From Fragilaria crotonensis (lineage: Eukaryota > Bacillariophyta > Fragilariophyceae > Fragilariales > Fragilariaceae), in assembly GCA_022925895.1 (NCBI GenBank), contig JAKSYS010000160.1:37962-101961 (forward strand): a DNA stretch of 64,000 nucleotides, in the 5' to 3' direction. A model generated the notes under the pieces. It was given only the letters and a program-made list of their open reading frames with translations. It ran no database searches and was not told the origin of the DNA. This document shows positions 1 to 12,386 of the stretch, piece after piece (the first letter of the stretch is position 1; each line of letters opens with the position of its first letter). Position numbers and translations under genes: made by a program.

Positions 1-730
1 GTTGTGGTTGTCCTGCTTGTGCATGAGCCATGCATGCTCTGAAGACTTCATTGCTCACTGCTCTGTATCCCTTAAAAAGGTTGATGAGGAGATCCAACAT
101 CCTCTTCTGATTCCTTGCCATCAACAATTGAACCAAGAGCTTCACATATAGGTTGAACTTCTTGCCAATGTTGCTGTCCACTGTCAATATGTAGCTGTCC
201 AGGTTCGATAGCGTTGTGTGAATTTGGTTGATGATCTCATTCATGTGAAGGTGACTCTCTTTGATGATTTTCAAGAGAGACATGGCACTGCACAGATTGA
301 TGTCACCGATTCTGTAGTATTGGTCTGCCCACAGCAGGGAAATCCTCTTCTTTGCAGCGTTCAACAAGGACACCATGAGACACTTGTAGCGCATGTACGT
401 GTCCTGCGCCTCTCATCCTTGCTCATTGATGCACTGCAATTTGGACTCAACAACTTGCTCAAGTGAAAGCATTCCATAGTTCTTGATGAGTTTCTCCTGT
501 ACCGGGTCATTATGTCGGTCACTTCGGACCACCCCATTCTCATTGCCTTTGTCCTGGACGTCTTTAAGGAACTGGAATAGACCTTCGGCTTCGCACTCAA
601 AGGATTCCTTGCAAGCTACTCCAATGGCTGATTTGTAGATCTTGGAGTGTTTGCTCTTTGTGAAGTTGAGCTGTCCTTGACCTACTAACGCTGGAGAGAA
701 TGCAAATGCGAACGTCCGGTTTGTCAGCAA
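1..730 (-). mobile_element. Fragment of a diatom Ty1/copia-type retrotransposon gag region, cut by the window edge
   Basis: Read on the minus strand, 730 to about 413 gives a gag-like N-terminus (LTNRTFAFAFSPALVGQGQL, then SKHSKIYKSAI and ECEAEGLFQFLKDVQDK). The same style of protein continues to base 1 in a shifted frame, with LLWADQY, LSNLDSYILTVDSNIGKKFN and LLINLFKGYRAV. That long continuous reading is typical of the gag domain of diatom copia-like (CoDi) elements as I remember them. The frame is broken near position 410-420. No protease, integrase or reverse transcriptase is visible because the element runs off the left edge. I see no LTR to the right of 730. The copy is probably inactive, at least in this part. 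Confidence 0.6.
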
Positions 731-1312
731 TGGTACTTTACCTTGTTTTCTTCTTGTACTCGCGCAGAGGAAGTGTGTGATTTACCTTGTGTTGTGCTAG
801 CAACAAGTGATAGCAAAACTACGAGGTAATGGGCTTTTGATAGAATTAGGCTCTAAGTATTTGTCGTTGGTTTGTCAATTCGGCAGTCGTGTGTTTTCTT
901 GTTTTCATACAGTCTAGCTATAGTCTATATAGTAGGGAACGACGTCGATGTACGACAGCAACTGCGACTCAGTTCGAATGTGGACTGTGGACTCCCGCGC
1001 TCACGTGCTAAGCTGGTTTTGTTCACATAACGGTACAGTACACGTACGTACCAGTATCATTGCACAGTTTTCTAAATTTAAAACTGACATCGCCGAATAA
1101 AATTGGGGGAAAAGCGAGATCCTGGAGATTCATTTTCATTCCAGTTTATGTCACACACAAGAGTGAGGATGGCCGTATGAGCTTTCTGAACGTCTGGGGA
1201 ACCAGGCACAACGGTAGAACACCAAGTTCGATCACCAGCGGTACCAGGGTACCATCACCGACTTGTCGGCGCAACGGCGGTTGGAAGGTTTAAGGGATCA
1301 TCCACTTTCAAG
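731..1312. other. Gene-free spacer
   Basis: Intergenic stretch between the gag fragment and the CRAL-TRIO gene. It contains short GTAC-rich words near 1030-1050 (acagtacacgtacgtaccag) but no convincing ORF, RNA gene or repeat. The promoter of the downstream gene should lie in its right half. Confidence 0.5.
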
Positions 1313-2428
1313 ATGCAGAGCATCACAATCAAACGGCCACTGCTTTTCCTCATTAATGCTTTGCTTCTCTCAGCATCTGCTGCTTCGGGTTGGCGCCTTC
1401 GGGATTTGAGGAGCGGGAAACCAATGACACCATTGATCCCACATGGTGGAGGCAATGCCGATGATGTTTCTCCCATCAACAACAGTTACACATTTCCTCT
1501 CGTACGCGAGGGTGATGGTCACGAAGAAGATCCTGATGCGATACCAGGTCGTTTTCTACGCATGCAAAATGGTAACCGTGAAAAGGCCAAGGAGGCTCTA
1601 CACTCAACTTTGGCTTGGCGTGCCAAGCACGAAGTGGATACGATTCTCGGCCGTCCGCACCCCAAATTCGATTTGTGCAAGATTATCCTCCCGCATTGCT
1701 TTCTAGGACGAGATACTACCGGCCATGTCATCTTTTGTCAACGACCTGGTTTTGCCGATACGAATATAATGCATCGAACGAACGTTTCGAAGGACGACTT
1801 GTTGACGCATTACTCCTGGGTCCTGGAGTATTGTTGGAATGTCCTTGAACCACGTGCGGATCAAACTATGACGTCTGTTATAGATTTGAAGGGGGTTTCG
1901 TTGACGAAGACGCGAGAAATGCTGGCTTTCGCGCAGCAATTTGTTACTATGATGAGTTCTCACTACCCACAACGCGCCTTCAAGACACTAGTCATCAACT
2001 CCCCCGGCTGGTTTGGAGCGATTTATCGCGCGATCTCTCCCTTATTGCCGGAATCGACGCGCCTCACGGTTCAGATTCTGTCTACTGGAAAGACGCAGCA
2101 ACAAGTTCTTGAGGAGTATCTTGGACCATGCCTGCCCGAGGCACTGCTCGCGGGTGAGCCTTTATCGTCATCAGACACCTCGTCCATGGAAAATGACCTT
2201 AGGGAGTTTGTAAGTATCGCTAAGGTCGTTTATTCGAGATAGCCTTCTGTGGTCGCTAACACTCTCTTGCTTGTAACAAATGCGTAGTGCCTTTCAAGGT
2301 TGAGGGACGCTGGCCTAGAGATGATACCTCCCTCAGGACTGGAACAGGTCGCAACGCACAGTGTCACGCCGCATGCCCCTGAGAGTCAAACGGCGGAACT
2401 CACCTCTTTGGAAGGTCTCAAGGTTTAG
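1313..2428 (+). CDS. Secretory-pathway CRAL-TRIO (Sec14-like) lipid-binding protein, two exons
   Basis: The protein begins with a clear signal peptide (MQSITIKRPLLFLINALLLS, then ASAASG). A short variable stretch and a CRAL-TRIO N-like helix pair follow (AKEALHSTLAWRAKHEVDTI, about residues 85-105). The lipid-binding domain comes next, with HVIFCQRPG, SVIDLKGVSLTK and the typical end FKTLVINSPGWFGAIYRAIS. Sec14-type proteins bind and exchange phosphoinositides or other hydrophobic ligands; the ligand here is unknown. A GT-AG intron is inferred at 2210-2287 (gtaagt to gcgtag). Splicing replaces a stop at 2240 with a 46-residue tail ending at 2428, about 345 residues in all. A leader peptide is unusual because most Sec14 proteins are cytosolic. 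Confidence 0.8.
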
Positions 2429-2589
2429 CGGTTCAGCAGTTGCAGATCGTTGGCCCTTCACAAAATCACGAGTCATCACAGTGCAAGCCAATGATTCCTT
2501 TTAGGTAAGAAACCGCTAGTGGATTAAAGAATTATGACACGAACAGTCTTGTCCTATGCCGACGAGTTGAGGCCACTTGCTTTTTACGA

Positions 2590-5500
2590 CTACACATCCT
2601 TCAACCTCAGTCGAGGGAGAACATTCATGCTTTGTAGTTCTTGGAAAAGCAGCTTGCATGCATAGGGTAGCCGAATATCGCACACCTTTTCTCCAGATCT
2701 GCAATATTGACACCAATTCTGGTACTGAAGCAAACCACAGCTCATGCAAACATTGGCTGAAAAAGCATCGCTAGAATGCATCAATCGTTCCATGATCAGG
2801 TTGGATGCTCCATATGCTATCAAACAGTCTCGTTCCATCTCGCCAAGTCGTAAACCACCGTCGCGCGAGCGACCTTCGGTAGGTTGTCGGGTGAGGACAG
2901 CTCGCGGCCCTCGTGCTCGCGCGTGAGCCTTGTCAATAACCATATGCTTTAGTTTCTGGTAGAAGACAGGACCGCTGAAAATGTAGGCGTCAAGAGGTTC
3001 ACCAGTTGTCCCGGAGTACAACACGTCCTTGCCTGTATAGTTCAACCCATTGCGAATCAGTGCTTGGGCACCAGACTCTGCAGTGTCTGCTGAACCGTGC
3101 TCCTCGCCGAAGGCAGATCCATACGCTTGTCGTCCCTCGTAAACCCCTGCCTTTCCGACAAGAAGCTCAATCAGTTTTCCAACTGTCATTCGTGAAGGAA
3201 AACCATGGGGGTTCATGATCAAGTCCGGTGGATGGCCGAACTCGTTAAACGGCAAATCTTCTTGGCGAACAATCAATCCACAAACCCCTTTTTGACCGTG
3301 ACGCGACGCAAACTTGTCTCCAACTTCAGGGCGCCGAGTTTGGCGAACACACACCTTGACGAGAAATTGTTCGTTTTCATTGGAGGTAATTAAAACTTTG
3401 TCGACGTAAACTGGGGCACCGCCTCGGTATGTCATACCTGTAGGCTTGTACTGGATTTGTGACATGGCCACCGAACCTTGTAATCCGAATTCTGCGCCAC
3501 CCATGCTCATTGATGTGTCCATCGGCGATTCCTTGTTCACCATGAACGAACCACTCTCCAACGGCTCTCCAACACAGCATATCCCATCTTTGTCGATTGC
3601 CTTGTATTTCAAATATCGCTTATCCGCCTTTCCATCTGGAAAACCAGAAGGATCAGGTGCACTGCACGTGCGATCCATCGTCCCATTGGCATATCGCCTA
3701 ATACTAGTCTGGTGCTTTCGCAACACCATGCAACGGCCAAAACCACGATCAATGGAAGATTTGTTCAAGACGACGGCGTCTTCGATATCATAACCGGAGT
3801 ATGACATTACAGCAATACAGGCATTCTGACCTCCTGGCATGCAGTCGAAATTAACCAGATCCAAGGTTCTGGACTTTACCAGCGGCTTTTGGGGATAGAT
3901 CAATGTGTAAATGAGGCCGTCCATCCTGGCATACTGATTCATGCCGATGCCACCCATTGCTTGTTTGCCCATGGCACATTGGTAAGTATTCCTTGGCGAC
4001 TGGTTGTGGTGTGGGAACGCTACAAGTCCTGACACAACACCCAGCACCGTCAACGGATCAATTTCGAGATGTGTGTATCGCATGCGACGGTTTGCCAACC
4101 CTTCCTTTATCGCATTTTTCAGGTCTTTTTCAGTGACTGCAATCAAAGTATTGTTTTCTTCGTTACAGTCGACGTACTCCAACAGACCTTGGCGAAGCAA
4201 ATCGCGGATGCCCATGGCTCCCATAACTAAGGCTTCGACGTGATATTGCTTCATGACCGGGACACCAGTTTCTTCGTCTACAATAATCAGTGGCCGACAC
4301 ACTCGACCTCCGTCAGTAGCAATGTATACAGCCCGATGCCCATCGTGAATGTACACCGAAACAAACTCTCCAGTCATTCCTTGGCGACGCATAATTCTCA
4401 AGTCCCGAACAAACACGTGCGGCCTGGTGTGCACGCCCAGAATCTGCCCATTCAGCAAGATGAGAAAAGCTCCTCTTGAATGAATTTCATTTCCCGTAAG
4501 TCGCTTCACATCCTCGACTCCCAGATCGCGACAGAGACGTGCGATTGGGGCTGTATCGTCGTCAGTAACAATCAATGCCGAGAGTGCGAGATTCTTGACC
4601 AAACCGCAAGCCTCTCCTTCCGGCGTGTCGGCGGGACATAACATGCCCCATTGGCTGGGCTGCAGTGATCTTGGTCCAGATACTTTTCGAGTCTTCTCGA
4701 ATTGTGAATTCACTCTAGTCATCATACCAAGTGCTGAGATGTACGATAGTCTGGACAAAACTTGCGTCACTCCTGCCCGGTCCATGCGGAAACGCTTTAA
4801 AACCCAGTTTCCACTACTGATGGCGGTAAACATACCGTTTGTGATCGTATCGGGCCGGATGGTCTTGACAACATCAAACGCTTGTGCACGATTAGCCTTT
4901 GAAAGAACCATGTCAGTTTGACGTTTCAAATCTTTGTTAAACAACTTGAATAGATCCTCAAAAAGCAGTGACAACAGCGTGCCAGCCAATTCGAGTCGTT
5001 TGTTTCCATAGTAATCCTTGTCATCTAAGTCACCCTTCCCCATACCCACCATGAGTACTCGTCTGACAATATGACCGACGTAAATGGCCTTTGTTCTAAA
5101 ATCGAAGTGCTCGACTGGAATATGCGACAAGACGACATTTGCCAATACATCGCGAGCTTCCTCCTCCGGCGGCATTGGCTTGCGATACCAAGAACCACCC
5201 ATGCTAGCAGTGCGTCCTCGCACCTTGTTCCCAATGTACCGTAACGCTTGTATTTGGGTGTGAATACCTAGGCGAACGGGCTCTTCTAACGACAGAGCCA
5301 TAGCGTTCAAGATATCTGGCTCACTTCCAACCAGTTGGACCATTTCAAGGTCAGATTCAACACCCATGGCTTTGAGAATGATAGCAATCGGAATGTCGTC
5401 ACCTAGTGTGTTGTTCTTCATGTAGACCTTTTTGTGTTTCAGCAAGATATAGGCCTTGCTCTTACGCTCATGCGTGGACGAGGTGATAGATGCCGTGACG

Positions 5501-6394
5501 CATCCCTTGTTGTCTTCTTCGAGAATGACACGATTCTTTGACAGCTGCTCTTGAATGAGGATTACCTTTTCGACCCCTTTGATGATAAAGTATCCACCTG
5601 GATCATATGGACACTCCTTGCACTCCAGTGCAAGTTGCGATTCTGTTTTGCCGGCCAACAAACATTTTGAGCTCCGTAACATAATGGGAAGCCGACCTAT
5701 GAGCACCTTCTTTTTAACGACAATCTGTCGCCCACGGGTGTAACGAACGTTGACGTATATAGGGGCGGAATAGGTGCAATCGCGAAGTCTACATTGAAAA
5801 GGGGTGGCTTGTGTGGAGGCATAGGAATCCTCTTCCACCGACGGCTCCCGACCCAGCAGTCGGTATAACGAAGGTAAAATTTTGGATCGTGCTCGGATCG
5901 AATCTCATTATTGGATGGCGATTGAACGATCTGCTTCATTTCAACGTGAACAAAATGGTTGAAGGAATCAATGTGTTGACGTAGCAGACCCCTCAGAGCA
6001 AGAAAATACGGAAGCATGCGCCATTTTTCACGCAAGGATCCGATTGGAGCATCCAGGGCGATTTGGTTGATCCCATGTTTTGGGAGTGTACAAACGCCGA
6101 GGCCGCCCCAGCATCGTCGTCGAACTCATCTTCACCTAGGTTCACACTGTCGACTTGCGAAATGATATCTTGTCCGTAGATGTGATCGAAGCCTTCCTTT
6201 GGGAAATCAAGCTCCTCTAGGTGCTCATCTCGCCACTTTTTCCACTCCTGGGCAGAATCTTGGTCGAATTCAAGGCAAGCCCCAGATAGGGTTGCTCGGA
6301 CATGGCCCCAGGGCGTTTTCGTTGGACGAATCGGAGGCGCCGAGGCCGAAGCCAAGGAGGAGCTAGCGAGGAATTCCTTTTTCGAGCTTATCAT
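2590..6394 (-). CDS. RPC2: RNA polymerase III second-largest subunit (RPC2/POLR3B)
   Basis: This is the Pol III subunit that forms half of the active cleft for tRNA, 5S and U6 transcription. The 1082-residue main frame (from 5838 down) is nearly collinear with animal and yeast RPC2. It has [40 protein letters not shown], the hybrid-binding region [28 protein letters not shown] and the C-terminal zinc finger ([16 protein letters not shown]). The end is [17 protein letters not shown]. The N-terminus lies in two other frames: 6394-6074 starts with ATG and is acidic, and about 6072-5850 holds [20 protein letters not shown]. Each switch would be repaired by one extra base in a GGG run (6072-6074 and 5847-5849 on the plus strand). 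No intron signal explains them. I treat it as one gene of about 1268 residues. The start ATG at 6394 is likely but not proven. Confidence 0.93.
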
Positions 6395-6905
6395 GCTGGC
6401 TGGTGTATTCGGATTTCAAGTCGAACGGGGCTTGAGATGTTATCCAACGGAGGGTAGAGGGTAGAGGGATGCGTTGGTTGTGTGGTGGGAGCGGGTTTAT
6501 GTGAAGAGGTGTGTTCGAGTCTGTGTATGCATACGCATATGAGAAATATGGTTGATTGGATCGAGGTGACTACCGGTTGTCTACTGTCTACTGTCTACGT
6601 GTGGACGTGTTTACTCTGCATGCAGTACACTGTGTATGTCAGGGGTTAGGCCTACCGCGTACTGTCGATTTTTGTGGCGTGGAGGGTGGGGGGTGGGAGG
6701 TCTATCACACTATCACGTAACGTTACGACAGTCGTTTTCCTATATCATACCTGACTTTCCACCACCAGAAGCACACCCGTAACAAACATGTATAACAGCA
6801 GTAGTTTTCCAATACCAGACTTCCACTACCAGAAATACACCCCCATCTGGAAAGTACACCTCCCACTACGGTAGTAAAATATGCGCAAGACGCACCGGCA
6901 CTTGC
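6395..6905. other. Spacer between RPC2 and the USP22-like gene
   Basis: Contains the 5' region of RPC2 (minus strand) and the 3' flank of the deubiquitinase gene. It has short direct repeats of accaccagaag/actaccagaaat type around 6755-6870. No ORF or RNA gene is supported. Confidence 0.4.
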
Positions 6906-9315
6906 CTAGCGTCGAAGATAGAACATCATGTATGCCCCTTCACTTTTGAGTACCTCAGACTCTTCCGAAGTCGAAATATGGGCATCATTGCAGTGGTACC
7001 ACTGATCACCAACCTTGACGTTCGAAACATAATGCCCTTGGTTCAGAGTGCCTACATGGTTTACAGTTCCGTACAGATCATAAAGGACTTCCGGGTAGGC
7101 CGCTTGTCAAGTTCCTCGTCCCCATCGTCAAGAATAACTTCACGCCAATGAGGAAGTAAGGCTCCCATGTCGAGACCAAAGGCAGGAAACGACACAAAAT
7201 CGTTTATTTTCTTGTTTTTTGCCGCATCAAAACGCTTCAGGTGAAGGCACAGGACTTTTGGTAGTCTTGAAAAGGTTTGCTGCTTCTTGGTTGGAGTTTT
7301 TCTGTGGCACGAAGGACACTCAATTTGATCACCGAGTCGTTCAGGTGCCGTGAAATGTTTCAAGCAGTGCTGGATGTTCATCTTCCGACTTGTGAACTTT
7401 AACACCGAGTCCTCAGACAGAGGGAGGAAACATTTAGGAACGGTTCCTGGAGTGACTGTTTGCACCTACAATCTTCGCAGATAGAAACAGAACGAAGAGT
7501 GCCCTCGAAAAGATCCTTCACAATATCCACCGATGCACTTGCCTTGGAATCATCAACCCCAGTTTTGCTGCCAAGTTATCTCGTAGCGTCTTTCATACGA
7601 CTTGGAGTTCTTAGCAACAATGTCCAAGAACGCCTGCAGGAATTCATGTGCATCGCGTTGTTCGTATCCTTTCAAATGGTCCATTTCGGGTTGTTTCCAT
7701 GCTTCTGTCAAAAGGGTAGAAGGAATGAGTGGCATCCCCTTGTCCTCTTCGGCAACGCTACTACCATTCAATTGTTCCACAACATCCAGGCCAATGGTGC
7801 TGCCGAAATATTGAAGGAAAAGGAGATCCAATTCACAAGCCAAGCAGCCAGGAATCTTGGTCGAACTTGACAGAGCGTCATTCATCTTAGGGTTGTTCCG
7901 GAACAAACAACATGACCTATGATCATGACGGATGTCTTGGAGAAAATGTTTCTGGAGCGGGGGGCAATGTATCAAGCATTGAAGTATTCCATTCATAAAG
8001 CATGTGTTCCCTAGATTGTAAAGACCAACGGGAGCTGAAATCACTGGATCTCTGCGAAAACGAAAACGCTGAAGGACCAGTTTCGCTGCAGCCAAGTGAT
8101 GACTCGGAACCATTGTAGGGTAGGTAGCCACCATACCTCTCCAAACAATGCCATGATCCTGGGAGGAGACAAATTGGAATGCATCAAATGATCGTTGGAT
8201 AGTGTTCTCTGGCCATGCCCAATTGGGGAGCGTGTGCTCCAAGTCGATGCGCTCGCGCTCGCAGTCAAAAACTTGGTGATAGGCAATATCACCACAGCCG
8301 AAGCAGTAGATGGAATTTCGCTTCCCGCAAGTTGCGGCGAATTTATGATTGGATGTCAGCATATGAAGTATCATGTGCTGATTCGACTTTGGCGAGAGAG
8401 AGTGCGGAGCACAACCAACAAAGCCACATTCTAAACATGTCATAATGTCGTCACCGGTCAAGTGCCGCGTAGAACACTCCTGACACTGTGGTTTCGGAGC
8501 GTGGTTGTCAAAGGCGCCGAACATCAGTGAGGCCTGACTAGTTTCATGATTAAGAGACCTCCAATACTCCCGACGACACTGACGAAAGTGGTGCATCCAT
8601 AGCTCAACCTTATCTCTGGCTCTAGCAGCCTCCTCTTCCCAAGCGTCAGAATGGATGACGAAGGCACTCTTTCGTTGATGATCACCGTAGGCTTCACAGG
8701 AGTCTCGTTTCGTTTGATCTTCTTGGTTGTCTTGCGTTTATCTCGCTTAGTGAAGATTCCTCGACGCTGCAGAAGGATCTGATTCTCAGCGCGACGAAGC
8801 TGTTGGAAACGTTCCTCTGGAATCTCGAACGAGGCAATGGTTGATGGATGCTCCGATTTGATTGGTTGAGGTGCTAACGAAGAGACAAGAGACGCGGGAT
8901 TGATCGCGATAGCTGTTGCGCCAGCGGCGACTGTGTTGTTCACAACAGAAGGCGGGCCACTCTGGCTTTTCACATCAGATGGCCAAGTCGAGACGACTGC
9001 AGAAGGTGGTACTTCCGACTTGACGACCGGCTCCTTCTTGTCAACCTTAACCCTCTTCGAAGAATAATGCTTGTTGATGGAGGGAAGGCGATTGGGTACA
9101 TACGAATCGACAATTCCTGTCGTATGCCAGAGACTTGAGGACCGTCGCTGCTCCTCTCCGTATAAGACACTTGATGTGGCTCCCATATTAGACTGAAGGT
9201 GAAGCGCGTGGACAGCATTCTCCACCAAATAGGTATCTAACGAGTCATTTGCAAGAGCAGTAGTGTCCAAGAGATGTGGGGAGCCACCGTTGTAAGTGTT
9301 CACATCTGCAGGCAT
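6906..9315 (-). CDS. USP22/UBP8-like ubiquitin-specific protease, probable SAGA deubiquitinase
   Basis: Domains in order: a basic, disordered N-terminus (9315 to about 8600); a UBP-type zinc finger with CQEC, CLECGFVGC and paired histidines (about 8490-8250); then the USP catalytic domain. The Cys box is GLYNLGNTCFMNGILQCLIH (about 8020-7965). The DAHEF helix is near 7620. The zinc ribbon has CEDC and CPSCH. The ubiquitin-binding LCLHLKRFD follows, and the His box NQGHYVSNVKVGDQWYHCND lies near 7030-6970, ending LRR-stop at 6906. This order is that of USP22/Ubp8, which removes ubiquitin from histone H2B in SAGA. The reading frame slips four times: at about 8670, 7557-7566, 7422-7430 and 7083-7090. 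Three slips would be repaired by one added base and one by a removed base in a short run. All catalytic residues are present, so I prefer consensus error to pseudogene. Confidence 0.85.
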
Positions 9316-11602
9316 CTCGCTCGTAAACTGTTGCGAGGTCGAGCGGGGCGTCGCTAGTGACTTGACACTCGCGCTCCATAATCTCCTTCTTCATTGGTTA
9401 AAGCTGGCAGCTGAATAGTCTCGAGGATAGAGCTCTCAATCCAAAGGAGTTGAACTTGCCACCGTCCTCGACAGAAAGGGCTTTGTCGATGGTAGATGGT
9501 AGATCGTGTCCGCTTTTCATTTGTTTGTTCCCCATTCCCCATCCGCACAGTCAACAAAGCACTACTACAAGTACTCTATCATATATATGATAAGGATATT
9601 CATACATTCATATGGTCGACTTGTCTGAGGTTTTCATTGTGTACCGTTGTACCTGTATTTACAGTATTTGTACTTGTGTACCGATACACGATGTAAAAGG
9701 TTTCTACTGGAAGCTGCACGTACAGCTCGCTACCGGTAGATTGTAGTCCCAGTATGACATGACAGTACAGGTACAAGAATCGCAATGTCAATTCATCAAC
9801 TGAACTGTCAACCTCTACTGTGCTACTGAGACGATGTCGAGTGCTAGTGTATGGTATGGCCAGTACACAATGCAGGATAGAACATGGTATGGATCCAACC
9901 TGTAATGGTTGTTCTGTTGCTTCTTGATCATGGATGAAGGATGAAGACCAGGTCCTTGGACCGCAATCCCAATCAAGCACAAAAAAATCAAAGAAAGGAT
10001 CCAACAATTGAAAAGAAGATTATAGATTATTTTGTTGAAGGTGTCCTTCCAGTGCTGGGATTGAATTGTTGTTGCAGGAATTGGCAATTTCGCGACTATG
10101 ACTGTGGTGGAAAGGGGTTTGAATCTTTACCAGACCTACAAGGATTATACAGCTGGAGCTTACAAATGAGAACAACAATCAAATGACATTAGTGGAGTGA
10201 ATGCATTAACTTCTTACACGTTGAACATCACAGATTTAGTAGCTAGTACGACTGTACTCAGGACTACTGGAGAAATTAACTTTGATTCTACACCATTGTA
10301 TACTATTGGAACCACCACCAACATCGGATTGCAATTAGGAATTCTTGAACCCCACCCTCACTTAATTCAGTGTGTTCGATTTTATAAAATGATATTCCTC
10401 AGGATGTTCTAGTAATTATGTACTAGTTTTATGATCATTTGGCATCAATACGCTTGTTCTCACCAAAATCAATGGCACTGTACAATATTCTATTAGCTAG
10501 TTTCAGTGGAATAATGTATGCATTCAAGCTAGTCCATGGTAAAAGACTAATGACCATTTCTCAAAAATTCTGCATGAATGCATTGGAAAAAAGAAACACC
10601 AATCATGATGTTGGTGGACACCTTCTTTGTTGTACTTATCAAGTGAACAACACTGTCAGTCAATCTTCAGTACCACCTCACTGTCAAGAAGGAATCCTGC
10701 GTTAAGAGGTTATGCTGGACCTTATCATTTGAACTTAATTTTTTGCAAGAAAGGTGCCAGATCAAGGTATAAAGGACACTGGCTGGTACTAGCTACCTTA
10801 GCTATTCCAGCATCATCTCAGCCAGTCATTTTACCTACACCAAAGAAGAGATTGGAAGTCCAATCCTTCAAAGACTGCATGAGCCCACAAGATGATAACA
10901 ATTTTCTCAAAGAATATTGTTGGCCTTGCTAATGTGATGCGTGGTTTGAGGTTAGTGGAATCTGACTTCTCATATCAGTCGGACAAGGGACTACATTGGC
11001 AAGCATAGATAAGCATCTCATTGGGATCAAGTTCAAATTGCAAGCATTACTGAAACTAGGGAAAGAAAAAGAGGTTCTTTAAGGCATTTAATGTTGAGGA
11101 AGCAAACAAGGTCATGAGTTGTTTTCGGATTTACACGATGACATAAGGAGATCTGTTTGAGAGTTCTCTCTATGTCATAGTAGTAGTAGTAGAGTAATGC
11201 AGTACTATGTACTATGTTACTATGTAGCATGTAGCACTTCAACTTCGGTTTTCAGAATTTCCCCTTTTTTCTTTCAAACTGTACAGTACAGTTTTTGTAC
11301 TGGAGTAAAACATGCCGTACTCAACACAGTTTGCGATTCGTATACGTACATGTACCTGGTACAATTGTACCAGACTTCGCAGTAACATTTGACAAGACTC
11401 AAGAAGTCGGTGGAGTCACACCAAGAATCTTGAGCGCACCATGACGAATCTTCTATCACCAGTAGTACATGTAACTTGTGTTTGACCACAGAATTTGAGA
11501 GTGCGACATCGTGTTGCACCACCACCAAAATGCAAGTGCCACCAGTCAAAACCGATTTCCATCGATTTCCAAATTTTCGCTTCGTCACCATTTCCGAAGG
11601 AT
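9316..11602. other. 2.3-kb gene-poor spacer with GTAC-rich DNA and an AT-rich degenerate island
   Basis: Two parts can be told apart. About 9550-9870 is dense in GTAC words (tgtaccgttgtacctgtat, gtacttgtgtaccgatacac). About 9990-11150 is AT-richer and holds only short broken ORFs (10197-10412, 10439-10705, 10627-10932) that match nothing I recognise. It resembles an old, mutated mobile-element body. A (TAG)n run lies at 11179-11193. No gene is supported. Confidence 0.5.
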
Positions 11603-12304
11603 ATGACCATGACACGCTTTATCTCCACCTTTCTCGCCGTTGCTCTCTTCATTGCAGCAAGCCACAGCGAGCTGATTCCTGACGATGACGGCTACCTGCC
11701 TGTCGACTATGACGACCCAGACTATTACCATGTTTCGGAATTGGACGACGACCTGCCCTCGGGTCGTCTTTACATGGCATGCGTTAGTAATAAAATCACG
11801 GAAGATCCTGTGGACGTTGTGGAAAGGGAGCTTCGCTTAGGAGCTTACCCTGATGTCATTCATCATTCTTCGTTGAAACCTGTCGTGCACGCGTGTATCG
11901 CCAGAAACCGCACCAAATCAGTAAGGCTACTTGTTAAACGCGGAGCTTCACTCACGAAGCAGGATCCGGATGGGTGGAATGCTTGCCATCATGCTGCATA
12001 TACAGGCATCGTCGATACCGTTAAACTTTGTCACGAGATGGGGATCGACCTCCTGACAAACAGTGTCGGTGCGAAGTATCACTACCTTAACTACGCCTGC
12101 GCCGGGAACAGATGGGGTCATGCGCAGACAACTCGCTATTTGCTGGAGATTGGTGTCGATCCTGATATCAGATCAGATTTCGATGGCACAACGTGCATGG
12201 AGCAGTACGCAACCATGCAGGAGATTAAAGATGCGTTGATCGAGTTTGGCGCGAAAACGAAGCCCATCCCACCCAAAAAGACAAAAGTACACGACGATTT
12301 GTGA
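11603..12304 (+). CDS. Ankyrin-repeat protein with signal peptide
   Basis: Starting from the ATG at 11603 gives a 233-residue protein with a clear signal peptide (MTMTRFISTFLAVALFIAAS, then HSE). An acidic linker (DDDGYLPVDYDDPDYYHVSE) leads into three to four ankyrin-type repeats: LKPVVHACIARNRTKSVRLL, DGWNACHHAAYTGIVDTVKL, NYACAGNRWGHAQTTRYLLE and DGTTCMEQYATMQEIKDALI. The upstream in-frame extension to 11495 is less likely because it would bury the leader. Ankyrin repeats usually mediate protein contacts in the cytosol. A leader places this one in the ER, secretory pathway or periplastid space. The partner is unknown. Confidence 0.72.
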   Translation: MTMTRFISTFLAVALFIAASHSELIPDDDGYLPVDYDDPDYYHVSELDDDLPSGRLYMACVSNKITEDPVDVVERELRLGAYPDVIHHSSLKPVVHACIARNRTKSVRLLVKRGASLTKQDPDGWNACHHAAYTGIVDTVKLCHEMGIDLLTNSVGAKYHYLNYACAGNRWGHAQTTRYLLEIGVDPDIRSDFDGTTCMEQYATMQEIKDALIEFGAKTKPIPPKKTKVHDDL

Positions 12305-12386
12305 AATTGAAGAATGACATACACTAACGTTTTTAGGAGTAGCATGCCCATCTATTGACCACATTTACTTGTAGATGGCTCTGCGC

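Noticed and set aside
5840-6080. Introns as explanation for the RPC2 frame changes
   Set aside because: No GT-AG pair of realistic length lies between the conserved blocks; the blocks are continuous apart from one base at each point.
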